NCBI GenBank assembly: GCA_017551425.1
Contig: JAFZLQ010000115.1
Span: 1 to 22,726 of the forward strand
DNA length: 22,726 nt
Source of the DNA: Bacteroidales bacterium
Lineage (GTDB): Bacteria > Bacteroidota > Bacteroidia > Bacteroidales > UBA932
Reading direction: 5' to 3'
Below the pieces are notes generated by a model. The model searched no databases, was not told the DNA's origin, and saw only the letters and a list, made by a program, of their open reading frames with translations. The position numbers were made by a program, and so were the translations under genes. The stretch's first letter is position 1, and every line of letters starts with the position of its first letter. Shown here in pieces: positions 18,101 through 22,726 of the stretch.

Positions 18101-18548
18101 GGTTGACGATCTGCGCGTTGTTGATGTTGGTGGCAGCGCCGGTCTGCTCGGCTGCAAACTTGGAGCTCGCCTCGGAGATGACGACTGCCTCGGAAATCAT
18201 GAGTTTGTCGTCGTCGAGTTTGGCGTCGAGGGCGTAAACCTCTGCCAGCTGGAGAGTTACATCGGTGTAGTTAACCTTGCGGTAACCCATGCAGGAGACC
18301 TCTACGCTGTAGGGGCCGCCGGAACGCATACCGGTGATGGTGTAACGGCCCTCCGCATTGGTGAGGCCATAATACTGGGAGCCGGAGGGCTGGTGCACGG
18401 CCACGACGGCCGCGCCGGGAACTGCCTCCCCGTTTGCATCGGTGACCTTGCCACCGAGGGATGCTGTCGTAACCTGCGCGAAGGCGGAAACGGCAAAAGC
18501 CATTGCCGTCAGGGACAGCAACAGCGAAATGAATAATTTTTTCCTCAT
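15198..18548 (-). CDS. Oar-like TonB-dependent outer-membrane receptor
   Basis: This 1116-residue protein has a Sec signal (MRKKLFISLLLSLTAMAFAVSAFA, cleavage expected before Gln25). Residues about 26-115 form a carboxypeptidase-regulatory-like domain (GGKVTDANGEAVPGAAVVAV ... GRYTITGM). The plug (about 130-245) has the pattern NLPTVSRSITDVTRLSPYGG, FTVDGANFNN, LPGGGKPISIDAIEELQVV and VRQTNFIGGGVNAITKSGTN. This pattern is typical of the Oar/OmpA-related receptor group and differs from SusC. A long barrel follows, ending WYASVGIKYMFN. Some Oar-type receptors act in protein export or surface secretion and others in uptake, so the direction of transport is open. It is the first gene of a two-gene transcript with the 923-residue lipoprotein and has a full consensus promoter 30-60 nt upstream. 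The ATG at 18548 gives a complete signal peptide. Confidence 0.92.
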   Translation of the reverse strand: MRKKLFISLLLSLTAMAFAVSAFAQVTTASLGGKVTDANGEAVPGAAVVAVHQPSGSQYYGLTNAEGRYTITGMRSGGPYSVEVSCMGYRKVNYTDVTLQLAEVYALDAKLDDDKLMISEAVVISEASSKFAAEQTGAATNINNAQIVNLPTVSRSITDVTRLSPYGGNGMSFAGSDGRLANFTVDGANFNNNFGLSDNLPGGGKPISIDAIEELQVVISPYDVRQTNFIGGGVNAITKSGTNTFKGTAYVYHRNENMKGDTVAGEQITSGARAIDRNTIYGFTLGGPIIKNKLFFFVNAEYTQIPTVVNRWQGSTDGKMDAKNYISRTKLDDLEAVSEYVKSRYGYDTGSWTDFPADESNIKGLARIDWNISDKHHLSLRYNYTLNKYWQSPNGTSMDGGPRMSHYRMSEYSMSYANSMYSMQNLVSTWSLDLNSRLTDNLSNQFLATYSKLDDIRGTNSEEFPFIDITKGDDNYIALGYELFTWNNAVHNTVANVKDDITWFLGNHKITAGASFEYQMADNQYMRNGSGYYRYNWEDGMTVEQLFNSVPEVVCLTYGYDGEKYPAARVQFYKAGVYAQDEWSPVDRLKLTAGLRVDGLFFDNGDLLTNAAIQKLNYYPKAYDYAETHIDTGKWPNSSVTLSPRLGFNWDVLGNKSLKVRGGTGLFSGRLPLVFFTNMPTNGGLVQYQAQIGPSARYKNYPDAVKNSYKDVDAILATFAGGMKTDANGKPTVDALLNYLTGLGFPSTVSPEDGTVPSSISAVDPNFKMPQVWKSSLAFDYSLPTSFPLTVSAEGIFNKTINAVSISDWSMKDARGFARPNGADARPLYPNDFRTGTKAFVLENTDQGYGWSASASIKAEPTKALSLYAAYTHTVSKEITGMPGSAAESAFTYVPTSMGPNYIALHNSQYVTPDRAIASLTFHDKGGSHYSLIYEAWRGGSSYSYMLTNDMNNDGYNYDSVYIPTDEEVANNQFRFVSADDAERFMGFVHNDSYLSKNQGKYAEPYSVYNPWVHRLDLSYKHDFKVKIGNTSNVLQLSADIKNLLNLFNSSWGVSQRLNPEIGSEARILKYEGIDSEGYATFSTPASINANTQTFVPNYVLGQCWYASVGIKYMFN

Positions 18549-18577
18549 ATAACTTTAAAGGTGTAAAATTTCCGTCA

Positions 18578-18609
18578 CAAAGTTACTTCAAGAAAAAATT
18601 CCAAGCAAA
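18578..18609 (-). promoter_or_regulatory. Bacteroidota-type promoter of the Oar-like receptor operon
   Basis: On the minus strand TTTG (18609-18606) is separated by exactly 20 nt from TAACTTTG (18585-18578), a full consensus match. The start site should fall near 18571, giving a leader of about 23 nt before the ATG at 18548. It is divergent from the metK promoter. Confidence 0.85.
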
Positions 18610-18642
18610 CGAAGAATTAACATTTTATTAACAATTTTTGCG

Positions 18643-18650
18643 TATCTTTG
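18643..18650 (+). promoter_or_regulatory. -7 promoter box for metK-smpB
   Basis: TATCTTTG matches TAnnTTTG exactly. The expected TTTG box about 20 nt upstream is absent (AACA there), so the promoter may be activator-dependent or simply degenerate at -33. Transcription would start near 18657, just before the riboswitch-like hairpin. Confidence 0.7.
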
Positions 18651-18663
18651 CACACTTTAACTC

Positions 18664-18714
18664 GCGAGGAAAGATTTGCCTGCTTGCAACCTCGCCCTAA
18701 AAAATGCTAAAATG
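18664..18714 (+). promoter_or_regulatory. SAM-II-like riboswitch leader of metK
   Basis: GCGAGG (18664-18669) pairs perfectly with CCTCGC (18690-18695). Between them lie GATTT (18673-18677), CC (18679-18680) and TGCAA (18685-18689) directly against the 3' arm. After the stem come TAAA (18698-18701) and GCTAAAA (18706-18712). The order GAUUU, CC, UGCAA, P1 3' arm, UAAA, GCUAAA is the conserved layout of SAM-II (metA/metX) riboswitches as I recall it. The pseudoknot core C18687-G18706 and G18686-C18707 can form, and U18708 would occupy the ligand-contacting position. The final A of GCTAAAA is the first base of the metK ATG, so ligand binding could occlude the start codon. The classical CC-GG pairing is not clearly present, so the match is strong but not complete. 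Confidence 0.72.
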
Positions 18715-19956
18715 AATTATTTGTTCAGCTCGGAGTCCGTCTCCGAGGGCCATCCGGACAAGGTGGCCGACCAGATTTCCGACGCCATCCTCGACGAATT
18801 CCTTTCCCAGGACCCTGAGGCCAAAGTGGCCTGCGAAACCTTCTGCACCGCCGGCCTCGTGGTAGTAGGCGGAGAAGTACGTTCAGACAACGCCTACGTT
18901 GACATTCACGCCACCGTGCGCAAGGTCATCTCCCGCATCGGCTACACCAAGGCGGAATACGGCTTCGACGCCGCCTCCTGCGGCATCATCAGCACCATCC
19001 ACGAGCAGAGCGCAGACATCAACCGCGGCGTAGTGCGCGCCTCGGAGGAAGATCAGGGCGCCGGAGACCAGGGAATGATGTTCGGCTACGCCTCCCGCGA
19101 CACAGAGGAATACATGCCGCTGGCGCTGTCGCTCTCGCACGCATTGCTCAGGGAGCTTGCGCTCATACGTCATGAAGAGCCTGAGCTCATGCCCTATCTG
19201 CGGCCGGACGCCAAGGCCCAGTTCACCGTGGAGTTCTCGTCCCACCATCATCCGGTGAGGGTCCATACCATCGTCCTGAGCACCCAGCACGACGAGTTCG
19301 ACACAGACGACGCAATGCACGAACGGATCGAGCGCGACGTGCGTGAAATCCTGATTCCCAGGATGATAGCCAAGCTCCCCGAGCGCACGGCGGCGCTGTT
19401 CCAGGGAGACTGGATCCTCCATGTGAATCCCACCGGCAAGTTCGTTATCGGCGGCCCCGCCGGAGACACCGGACTCACCGGGCGCAAGATTATAGTAGAT
19501 ACCTACGGAGGCCGCGGAGCGCACGGCGGCGGAGCCTTCTCCGGCAAGGATTCGTCCAAGGTCGACCGCAGCGCCGCCTACGCCGCACGCCACATCGCCA
19601 AGAACCTGGTGGCCGCCGGAGTATGCGACGAGTGCCTCGTGCAGCTCGCCTATGCCATCGGCGTGGCGGAACCCGTGAGCGTGTTCGTAGAGACTTACGG
19701 CAGCGCGCACGTAGCCGGAGGTGACGCATTCATCGCCTCCCGCGTACGCGAACTGTTCGACCTTCGTCCCGCCGCCATCGTGCGCAGGTTCGGGCTCAAG
19801 AACCCCATTTTCGGCCCTACCGCCGCCTACGGGCATGTGGGCCGCAAGCCGTATCGCGGCGTAGTGAGGATATGCGGGCAGGAGCGCGAGGTGCAGTTCT
19901 TCGGCTGGGAGCTGCTGGATATGGTGGATACGGTCAAATCGGCATTCGGCCTATGA
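18712..19956 (+). CDS. metK: S-adenosylmethionine synthase
   Basis: This cytosolic enzyme makes S-adenosylmethionine from methionine and ATP. It has 414 residues, slightly longer than E. coli MetK (384), as is usual in Bacteroidota. Visible motifs: [11 protein letters not shown] with catalytic His14 and Mg ligand Asp16, the signature [12 protein letters not shown] (from 116), [22 protein letters not shown] (quoted in part: [13 protein letters not shown]) and the Gly-rich GGGAFSGKD at 272-280. The ATG at 18712 gives the family N-terminus [17 protein letters not shown]; an upstream TTG frame at 18676 would start inside the leader hairpin and is rejected. A SAM-II-like leader directly precedes the start, consistent with product feedback. 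Its TGA stop overlaps the smpB ATG (ATGA), implying co-transcription and translational coupling. Confidence 0.98.
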   Translation: MNYLFSSESVSEGHPDKVADQISDAILDEFLSQDPEAKVACETFCTAGLVVVGGEVRSDNAYVDIHATVRKVISRIGYTKAEYGFDAASCGIISTIHEQSADINRGVVRASEEDQGAGDQGMMFGYASRDTEEYMPLALSLSHALLRELALIRHEEPELMPYLRPDAKAQFTVEFSSHHHPVRVHTIVLSTQHDEFDTDDAMHERIERDVREILIPRMIAKLPERTAALFQGDWILHVNPTGKFVIGGPAGDTGLTGRKIIVDTYGGRGAHGGGAFSGKDSSKVDRSAAYAARHIAKNLVAAGVCDECLVQLAYAIGVAEPVSVFVETYGSAHVAGGDAFIASRVRELFDLRPAAIVRRFGLKNPIFGPTAAYGHVGRKPYRGVVRICGQEREVQFFGWELLDMVDTVKSAFGL

Positions 19957-20423
19957 GTTCAGGCGGAGGTTCCAGGAAAAAGTCACCGCGGGTGCAGATC
20001 AGCAACAAGCGGGCGTCGTTCGACTACGAGTTTCTCGAGCAGTACGACGCCGGCATAGTGCTGGTGGGCACGGAAATCAAGTCTTTCAGGGCTGGAAAAG
20101 CCTCCCTGGCAGACGCGTGGTGCTATTTTTCCGGCCATGAGCTCTACGTCCGGGGGATGAACATCTCCACTTATTTCTGGGCTTCCAAGTGGGGCAGCCA
20201 CATCCCGGAGAGGGACCGCAAGCTGCTCCTTACGCGCCGTGAGCTCCGGCATCTGGAGCAGGCCGTCAAGAACAAGGGACTGACCATTGTGGCCGTGCGC
20301 GCATACATCTCGGAGAACGGCTACGCCAAGCTCCACATCGCTCTGGCGCGGGGCAAGAAAGAATTCGACAAGCGCGCCACAATCAGGGAAAAGGACATCC
20401 GCCGCGAGATGGAGCGGGGGTAG
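19953..20423 (+). CDS. smpB: SsrA-binding protein SmpB
   Basis: SmpB binds tmRNA (SsrA) and delivers it to stalled ribosomes for trans-translation and tagging of incomplete proteins. The protein has 156 residues, a normal length. After a basic Gly/Ser-rich start come [12 protein letters not shown], the signature [31 protein letters not shown] and a C-terminal basic tail [19 protein letters not shown] that enters the ribosomal A site. The ATG at 19953 overlaps the metK stop codon as ATGA, so smpB probably depends on metK translation and on the same leader. An upstream ATG in the same frame at 19872 would lie inside metK and adds unrelated sequence. The gene ends 7 nt from the convergent dacB stop codon with no visible terminator between them. 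Confidence 0.97.
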   Translation: MSSGGGSRKKSPRVQISNKRASFDYEFLEQYDAGIVLVGTEIKSFRAGKASLADAWCYFSGHELYVRGMNISTYFWASKWGSHIPERDRKLLLTRRELRHLEQAVKNKGLTIVAVRAYISENGYAKLHIALARGKKEFDKRATIREKDIRREMERG

Positions 20424-20430
20424 AGTTTGT

Positions 20431-21945
20431 TTACGGCTCGTTCGCCAGGCTGAGGATGATTTCGTCCAGGATCTGGGCGGTGGTGGCGGACGCCGCGGTA
20501 ACGTTGTTGGTGAGGATGGAAAAGACCACCGTACGGCTCCTGTCCTCCCCCGGGGCGGGAAGTATGTATCCCGACATGCAGCGCACCCCGTTCATCGAGC
20601 CGCTTTTCATTTTGATCCTGGTCCTGGTCTCAGCCGGAACTCCGGACATGCGGTACTTGAGCGTGCCGCGGCCGCCGGGGTACGGGAGCGATGCCACGAA
20701 CGCACGTGAGGCCTTGCTGCCCAGCATCTTGCGCAGGAACTTCACGAAGAACTCGGCGCTCACGTAATTCTTGCGCGAGAGGCCGCTGCCGTCCACCAGC
20801 ACGCAGGCGCCGGCGGGATACAGCCCCATCGACTTGAGAAGGGATTCTTCGGCCAGGGCCGCCTCGCTGCGGTCTGAGCTGCCGCGTACGGCTATGCCGA
20901 GGGAGGCGAAGATGGTCTCCGCGTAGAAGTTGTCGCTCTCGGCATTGGTGTCGGCTATAATATCCGCGAGCGTGGGCGACAGGCGTGAGCCGAGGGTCAC
21001 GAGGCTGTCGGCAGCCGGATACTCGGCGCCGGATGCCAGAAGGTCGGGGCGCACATAGCCACGGGAAGTGACGTCGGCATATCCGTCGGTAACCGTTATG
21101 CCGTTGTCCGTCAAATACTTATGGAAATAGTACGCATAGGTCCAGGGAGCGAAGGGATTGGAGCCCTGGAATACGTATCCGCTGCGTTCCGCCGGGAAGG
21201 AGCCGAAGAACTCGCACCTCGGCACGAGGCCCGTGTTGATGCAGTAGAGGGTGTTGGGAGTACGGGCCGCGCCGGTAGTGGCGCTTACAGTCCAGCTGAG
21301 CCAAGGCGCCTCCGGATACTTGGGCTGGATGGCAAGGGCCGCCCCGGGCTCTCCCGGGGTGACGCTGAAGTCCTGGGCGTTCTCGTAGAAGTTGAGCCCC
21401 TCGGGACCGGCGCCGTAGTTGTAACCGAGGTCTTCCACCTGCCATGACGGGTGCTGGGAAGGGCGGTTGAAGTAGCGAGGGTCCGCTATCACGCGGCCCT
21501 CGATCCTCCGGATCCCGGCATACTCGAGAAGCGAGCGGTATGTGCCGAAAACGGCTTCCAGGGGCTCTGCGCACTTGCTTCCGGAACCGGTGGTCGGGTC
21601 GCCTTCGCCAACTATGTAAAGGTCTCCCACCAGCACGCTGTCCCTGATCTCGCCGCTGTAGGCAAGCGAAGTGCGGAAACGCCAGCCGGCGCCGAGCCTG
21701 GTGAGGGCGAGGCCGGTGGTGATGAGTTTGACGTTGGACGCCGGCACCAGTTTGACGCCGCGGTTGAGCTGGGCGAGGGTGTCGCCGTTGGCCCGGACGG
21801 CAAGGACGCCTACAATACCGGAACGCAGAGGCTCTTTTCCGGCATAATCGGAAAGAAGCTTCTGCGTTACCGTGGTACCGGCCATGGCCGCGGTGCCGCA
21901 AAGGCAGAGGGCCAGGACCGCCGTTATCCTGACAAGCGCTCTCAA
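20431..21945 (-). CDS. dacB: D-alanyl-D-alanine carboxypeptidase/endopeptidase, PBP4 type
   Basis: This periplasmic class C penicillin-binding protein trims pentapeptides or cleaves D-Ala-meso-DAP cross-links in peptidoglycan. It has 504 residues, near the usual size. The three active-site motifs are intact: SNVK (Ser70, Lys73, in LVPASNVKLITTG), SDN (337-339, in AESDNFYAETIF) and KSG (447-449, in MKSGSMNGVRCMSGY). The chosen start is a TTG at 21945, which yields the signal peptide MRALVRITAVLALCLCGTAAMA. The first in-frame ATG (codon 21) would remove that signal. The TTG overlaps the TGA of the 90-residue gene as TTGA, so initiation is probably coupled to translation of the upstream gene. 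The 3' end converges on smpB. Confidence 0.93.
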   Translation of the reverse strand: MRALVRITAVLALCLCGTAAMAGTTVTQKLLSDYAGKEPLRSGIVGVLAVRANGDTLAQLNRGVKLVPASNVKLITTGLALTRLGAGWRFRTSLAYSGEIRDSVLVGDLYIVGEGDPTTGSGSKCAEPLEAVFGTYRSLLEYAGIRRIEGRVIADPRYFNRPSQHPSWQVEDLGYNYGAGPEGLNFYENAQDFSVTPGEPGAALAIQPKYPEAPWLSWTVSATTGAARTPNTLYCINTGLVPRCEFFGSFPAERSGYVFQGSNPFAPWTYAYYFHKYLTDNGITVTDGYADVTSRGYVRPDLLASGAEYPAADSLVTLGSRLSPTLADIIADTNAESDNFYAETIFASLGIAVRGSSDRSEAALAEESLLKSMGLYPAGACVLVDGSGLSRKNYVSAEFFVKFLRKMLGSKASRAFVASLPYPGGRGTLKYRMSGVPAETRTRIKMKSGSMNGVRCMSGYILPAPGEDRSRTVVFSILTNNVTAASATTAQILDEIILSLANEP

Positions 21946-22214
21946 GCTTTCTTGACAGCGGCGCTGAGTTCTTCGTAGAGGGCGTCGGTCTTCTCGAGGA
22001 CCTCCTTGCGGAGCGCCTGATAATACTGGCGGGCGGGACCGTCGGCACGGGCTGCCTTGTCGCGGAGCTCGTTGTAAAGTTCGATTGCCTTGTCGAGGAG
22101 GGCGGAAGCCTTCTCCTCCGATACTTTGGAATTGACGGCGGCTACGAGCGAGCAATCCTCGATGAATGCGCTGAGAACGTAGTCGATGTCTTTCTTGATG
22201 TCTCTGAGGTTCAT
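21942..22214 (-). CDS. Conserved-looking 90-residue helical protein of unknown function
   Basis: This is a small soluble protein (MNLRDIKKDIDYVLSAF ... EELSAAVKKA) with no signal peptide or membrane segment. It is charged and Ala/Leu/Glu/Lys-rich, with a heptad-like pattern that suggests two or three helices and perhaps a coiled coil. One Cys (in EDCSLV) and a central ARADGPARQYY turn stand out. I believe similar short proteins beginning MNLxDxKKDIDYV occur widely in Bacteroidales, but I cannot assign a function. The ATG at 22214 is about 16 nt downstream of the predicted transcription start, which excludes the longer in-frame extension through the repeat array. It overlaps dacB by TTGA, so a link to cell-envelope growth or simple co-expression is possible. 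Confidence 0.8.
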   Translation of the reverse strand: MNLRDIKKDIDYVLSAFIEDCSLVAAVNSKVSEEKASALLDKAIELYNELRDKAARADGPARQYYQALRKEVLEKTDALYEELSAAVKKA

Positions 22215-22236
22215 GTCTGTCTTTGTTAAATCGGGG

Positions 22237-22244
22237 CAAAGATA
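22237..22244 (-). promoter_or_regulatory. -7 promoter box for the 90-residue gene and dacB
   Basis: On the minus strand TATCTTTG (22244-22237) is a full TAnnTTTG match, placing the start near 22230 and a leader of about 16 nt before the ATG at 22214. No TTTG is found at the -33 position (TTTA-type sequence instead), so the upstream element is weak. Confidence 0.68.
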
Positions 22245-22270
22245 ACACTTTTTTTTCATTGTGTTTATTT

Positions 22271-22343
22271 TGTCATCCTGAGCGCAGCGAAGGATCTTCG
22301 TCGTTCCGGCAGATTCTTCGTCGCTGCGCGACTCAGAATGACA
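22271..22343. repeat. REP-like long palindrome, copy 1
   Basis: This 73-nt imperfect inverted repeat opens TGTCATCCTGAGCGCAGCGA and closes CTCAGAATGACA. The inner arms GAAGGATCT and AGATTCTTC also pair around a variable centre. It can fold into a long hairpin on either strand. It is intergenic, and the frames through it (repeated CHPERSEGSS/CHSESRSDEES-like peptides) are translation artefacts. Confidence 0.88.
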
Positions 22344-22345
22344 GG

Positions 22346-22369
22346 GAGGAGGCGACTCAGAATGACAGG
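22346..22369. repeat. Solo 24-nt repeat unit
   Basis: GAGGAGGCGACTCAGAATGA (first 20 nt) is a single copy of the 24-nt unit found three times in tandem at 22494-22565. It consists of the right end of the palindrome plus a GAGGAGGCG spacer. Confidence 0.85.
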
Positions 22370-22373
22370 GAGG

Positions 22374-22430
22374 GTCCCTACTGTCATCCCGCGTCCCTAC
22401 TGTCATCCTGCGTCCCTGCTGTCATCCTGA
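22374..22430. repeat. Three tandem 19-nt repeats, left-end type
   Basis: GTCCCTACTGTCATCCCGC, GTCCCTACTGTCATCCTGC and GTCCCTGCTGTCATCCTGA follow head to tail, differing at one to three positions. Each contains the TGTCATCC left end of the palindrome, and the third runs into palindrome copy 2. Confidence 0.88.
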
Positions 22431-22491
22431 GCGCAGCGAAGGATCTACCTCGCTCAGGAGATTCTTCGTCGCTGCGCGACTCAGAATGACA
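22420..22491. repeat. REP-like long palindrome, copy 2
   Basis: This 72-nt second copy is identical to copy 1 through the outer and inner arms and differs mainly in the central loop (ACCTCGCTCAGG in place of TCGTCGTTCCGGC). Conserved arms with a variable centre suggest selection for the hairpin, or spread as a unit. Confidence 0.88.
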
Positions 22492-22493
22492 GA

Positions 22494-22565
22494 GAGGAGG
22501 CGACTCAGGATGACAGGGAGGAGGCGACTCAGAATGACAGGGAGGAGGCGACTCAGGATGACAGG
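22494..22565. repeat. Three tandem 24-nt repeats, right-end type
   Basis: Three head-to-tail units start at 22494, 22518 and 22542. Each is GAGGAGGCGACTCAG(G/A)ATGACAGG, and they alternate G, A, G at the variable base. They repeat the right end of the palindrome. Confidence 0.88.
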
Positions 22566-22726
22566 AAGGATGCACCGGCGTTGCTTTGGAACGATATGAC
22601 TTGGTTTTGTTCCAAACAGCATAGATTTAAGGTGAAATGGAACAAAAACAGCATCTGGCGTTCCAGTTTTCCCGGATTATTCGTATTTTTGGACGTCTGC
22701 GAAATTAGAATGGCTTTGGCACATCA
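22566..22726 (+). promoter_or_regulatory. Right-edge non-coding segment: twin dyads and possible rightward promoter
   Basis: This segment is more AT-rich than the rest of the window. TGGAAC-N16-GTTCCA occurs twice, at 22587-22614 and 22638-22665, 51 nt apart; the first dyad extends to TTTGGAAC/GTTCCAAA. Both contain AAACAGCAT or lie beside it. TATTTTTG at 22684-22691 matches the -7 consensus on the plus strand, but no TTTG lies 19-21 nt upstream; the second dyad occupies that position. An ATG at 22710, preceded by A-rich sequence, opens MALAH and runs off the window, and the same frame is open back to an ATG at 22596. A regulated gene starting here is possible but cannot be confirmed. Confidence 0.35.

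Noticed and set aside
18676..18711. TTG start upstream of metK
   Set aside because: It lies in the loop of the leader hairpin and adds twelve residues not found in MetK proteins; the ATG at 18712 gives the standard N-terminus.
18704..18715. Three-codon upstream ORF (ATG CTA AAA TGA) overlapping the metK start
   Set aside because: It coincides with the conserved UGCUAAA element of the SAM-II-like leader, which explains the sequence without invoking a translated leader peptide.
22215..22406. N-terminal extension of the 90-residue protein through MKKKCYLCPDL and upstream repeats
   Set aside because: It would start upstream of or inside the predicted promoter (-7 box at 22237-22244) and in repeat DNA; the ATG at 22214 fits the leader.
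22271..22565. CRISPR array
   Set aside because: Repeats are palindrome fragments of 19, 24 and about 72 nt placed head to tail or inverted, without unique spacers of constant length or cas genes.
22223..22622. Open frames through the right-hand repeats giving CHPERSEGSS- and SRSDEES-like peptides
   Set aside because: These are translations of the palindromic repeat array on both strands; the peptide repetition follows the DNA repeats, a well-known annotation artefact.

Overview
The window comes from a Bacteroidota genome, probably a GC-rich member of the Bacteroidales; I cannot name the genus. The evidence is promoter boxes matching the phylum's TAnnTTTG / TTTG pattern, A-rich rather than Shine-Dalgarno-like sequence before start codons, two TonB-dependent receptors with carboxypeptidase-regulatory-like N-terminal domains, and many lipoproteins carrying BACON, DUF5689 and OB-fold-like modules.

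Layout. 1-1153 (-) is the N-terminal three quarters of gpmI (glycolysis), running off the left edge. 1222-12285 (-) is a tight six-gene operon with gaps of 3-23 nt. In transcription order it encodes a large BACON/OB-fold lipoprotein, a BACON + DNA/RNA non-specific endonuclease lipoprotein, an endonuclease/exonuclease/phosphatase-fold (EEP) lipoprotein, a TonB-dependent receptor, a DUF5689 lipoprotein and an M3 metallopeptidase lipoprotein. It has its own promoter (12328-12359), which overlaps the T-tract of the upstream operon's terminator. 12411-18548 (-) is a second, two-gene operon: an Oar-like TonB-dependent receptor and a 923-residue BACON/OB-fold/CBM9-like lipoprotein. It runs from a textbook promoter (18578-18609) to an intrinsic terminator (12357-12388). 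18664-20423 (+) is metK-smpB, overlapping by ATGA and preceded by a leader that closely resembles a SAM-II riboswitch. 20431-22214 (-) is a 90-residue helical protein gene followed by a PBP4-type dacB, which starts at a TTG inside a TTGA overlap. 22215-22726 has no confident gene. It holds a promoter, a REP-like palindrome and tandem-repeat array (22271-22565), and two identical TGGAAC-N16-GTTCCA dyads next to a possible rightward promoter at the window edge.

The most interesting part is 1222-18548. Two receptors without SusD partners are each encoded with long lipoproteins built from BACON and OB-fold-like modules, and one operon adds two predicted surface or periplasmic phosphodiesterase-type enzymes and a peptidase. 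My inference is a PUL-like system for capturing and degrading extracellular nucleic acid or nucleoprotein. The substrate is not proven by sequence. The second notable item is the SAM-II-like leader, which places metK and the translationally coupled ribosome-rescue gene smpB under apparent SAM control.
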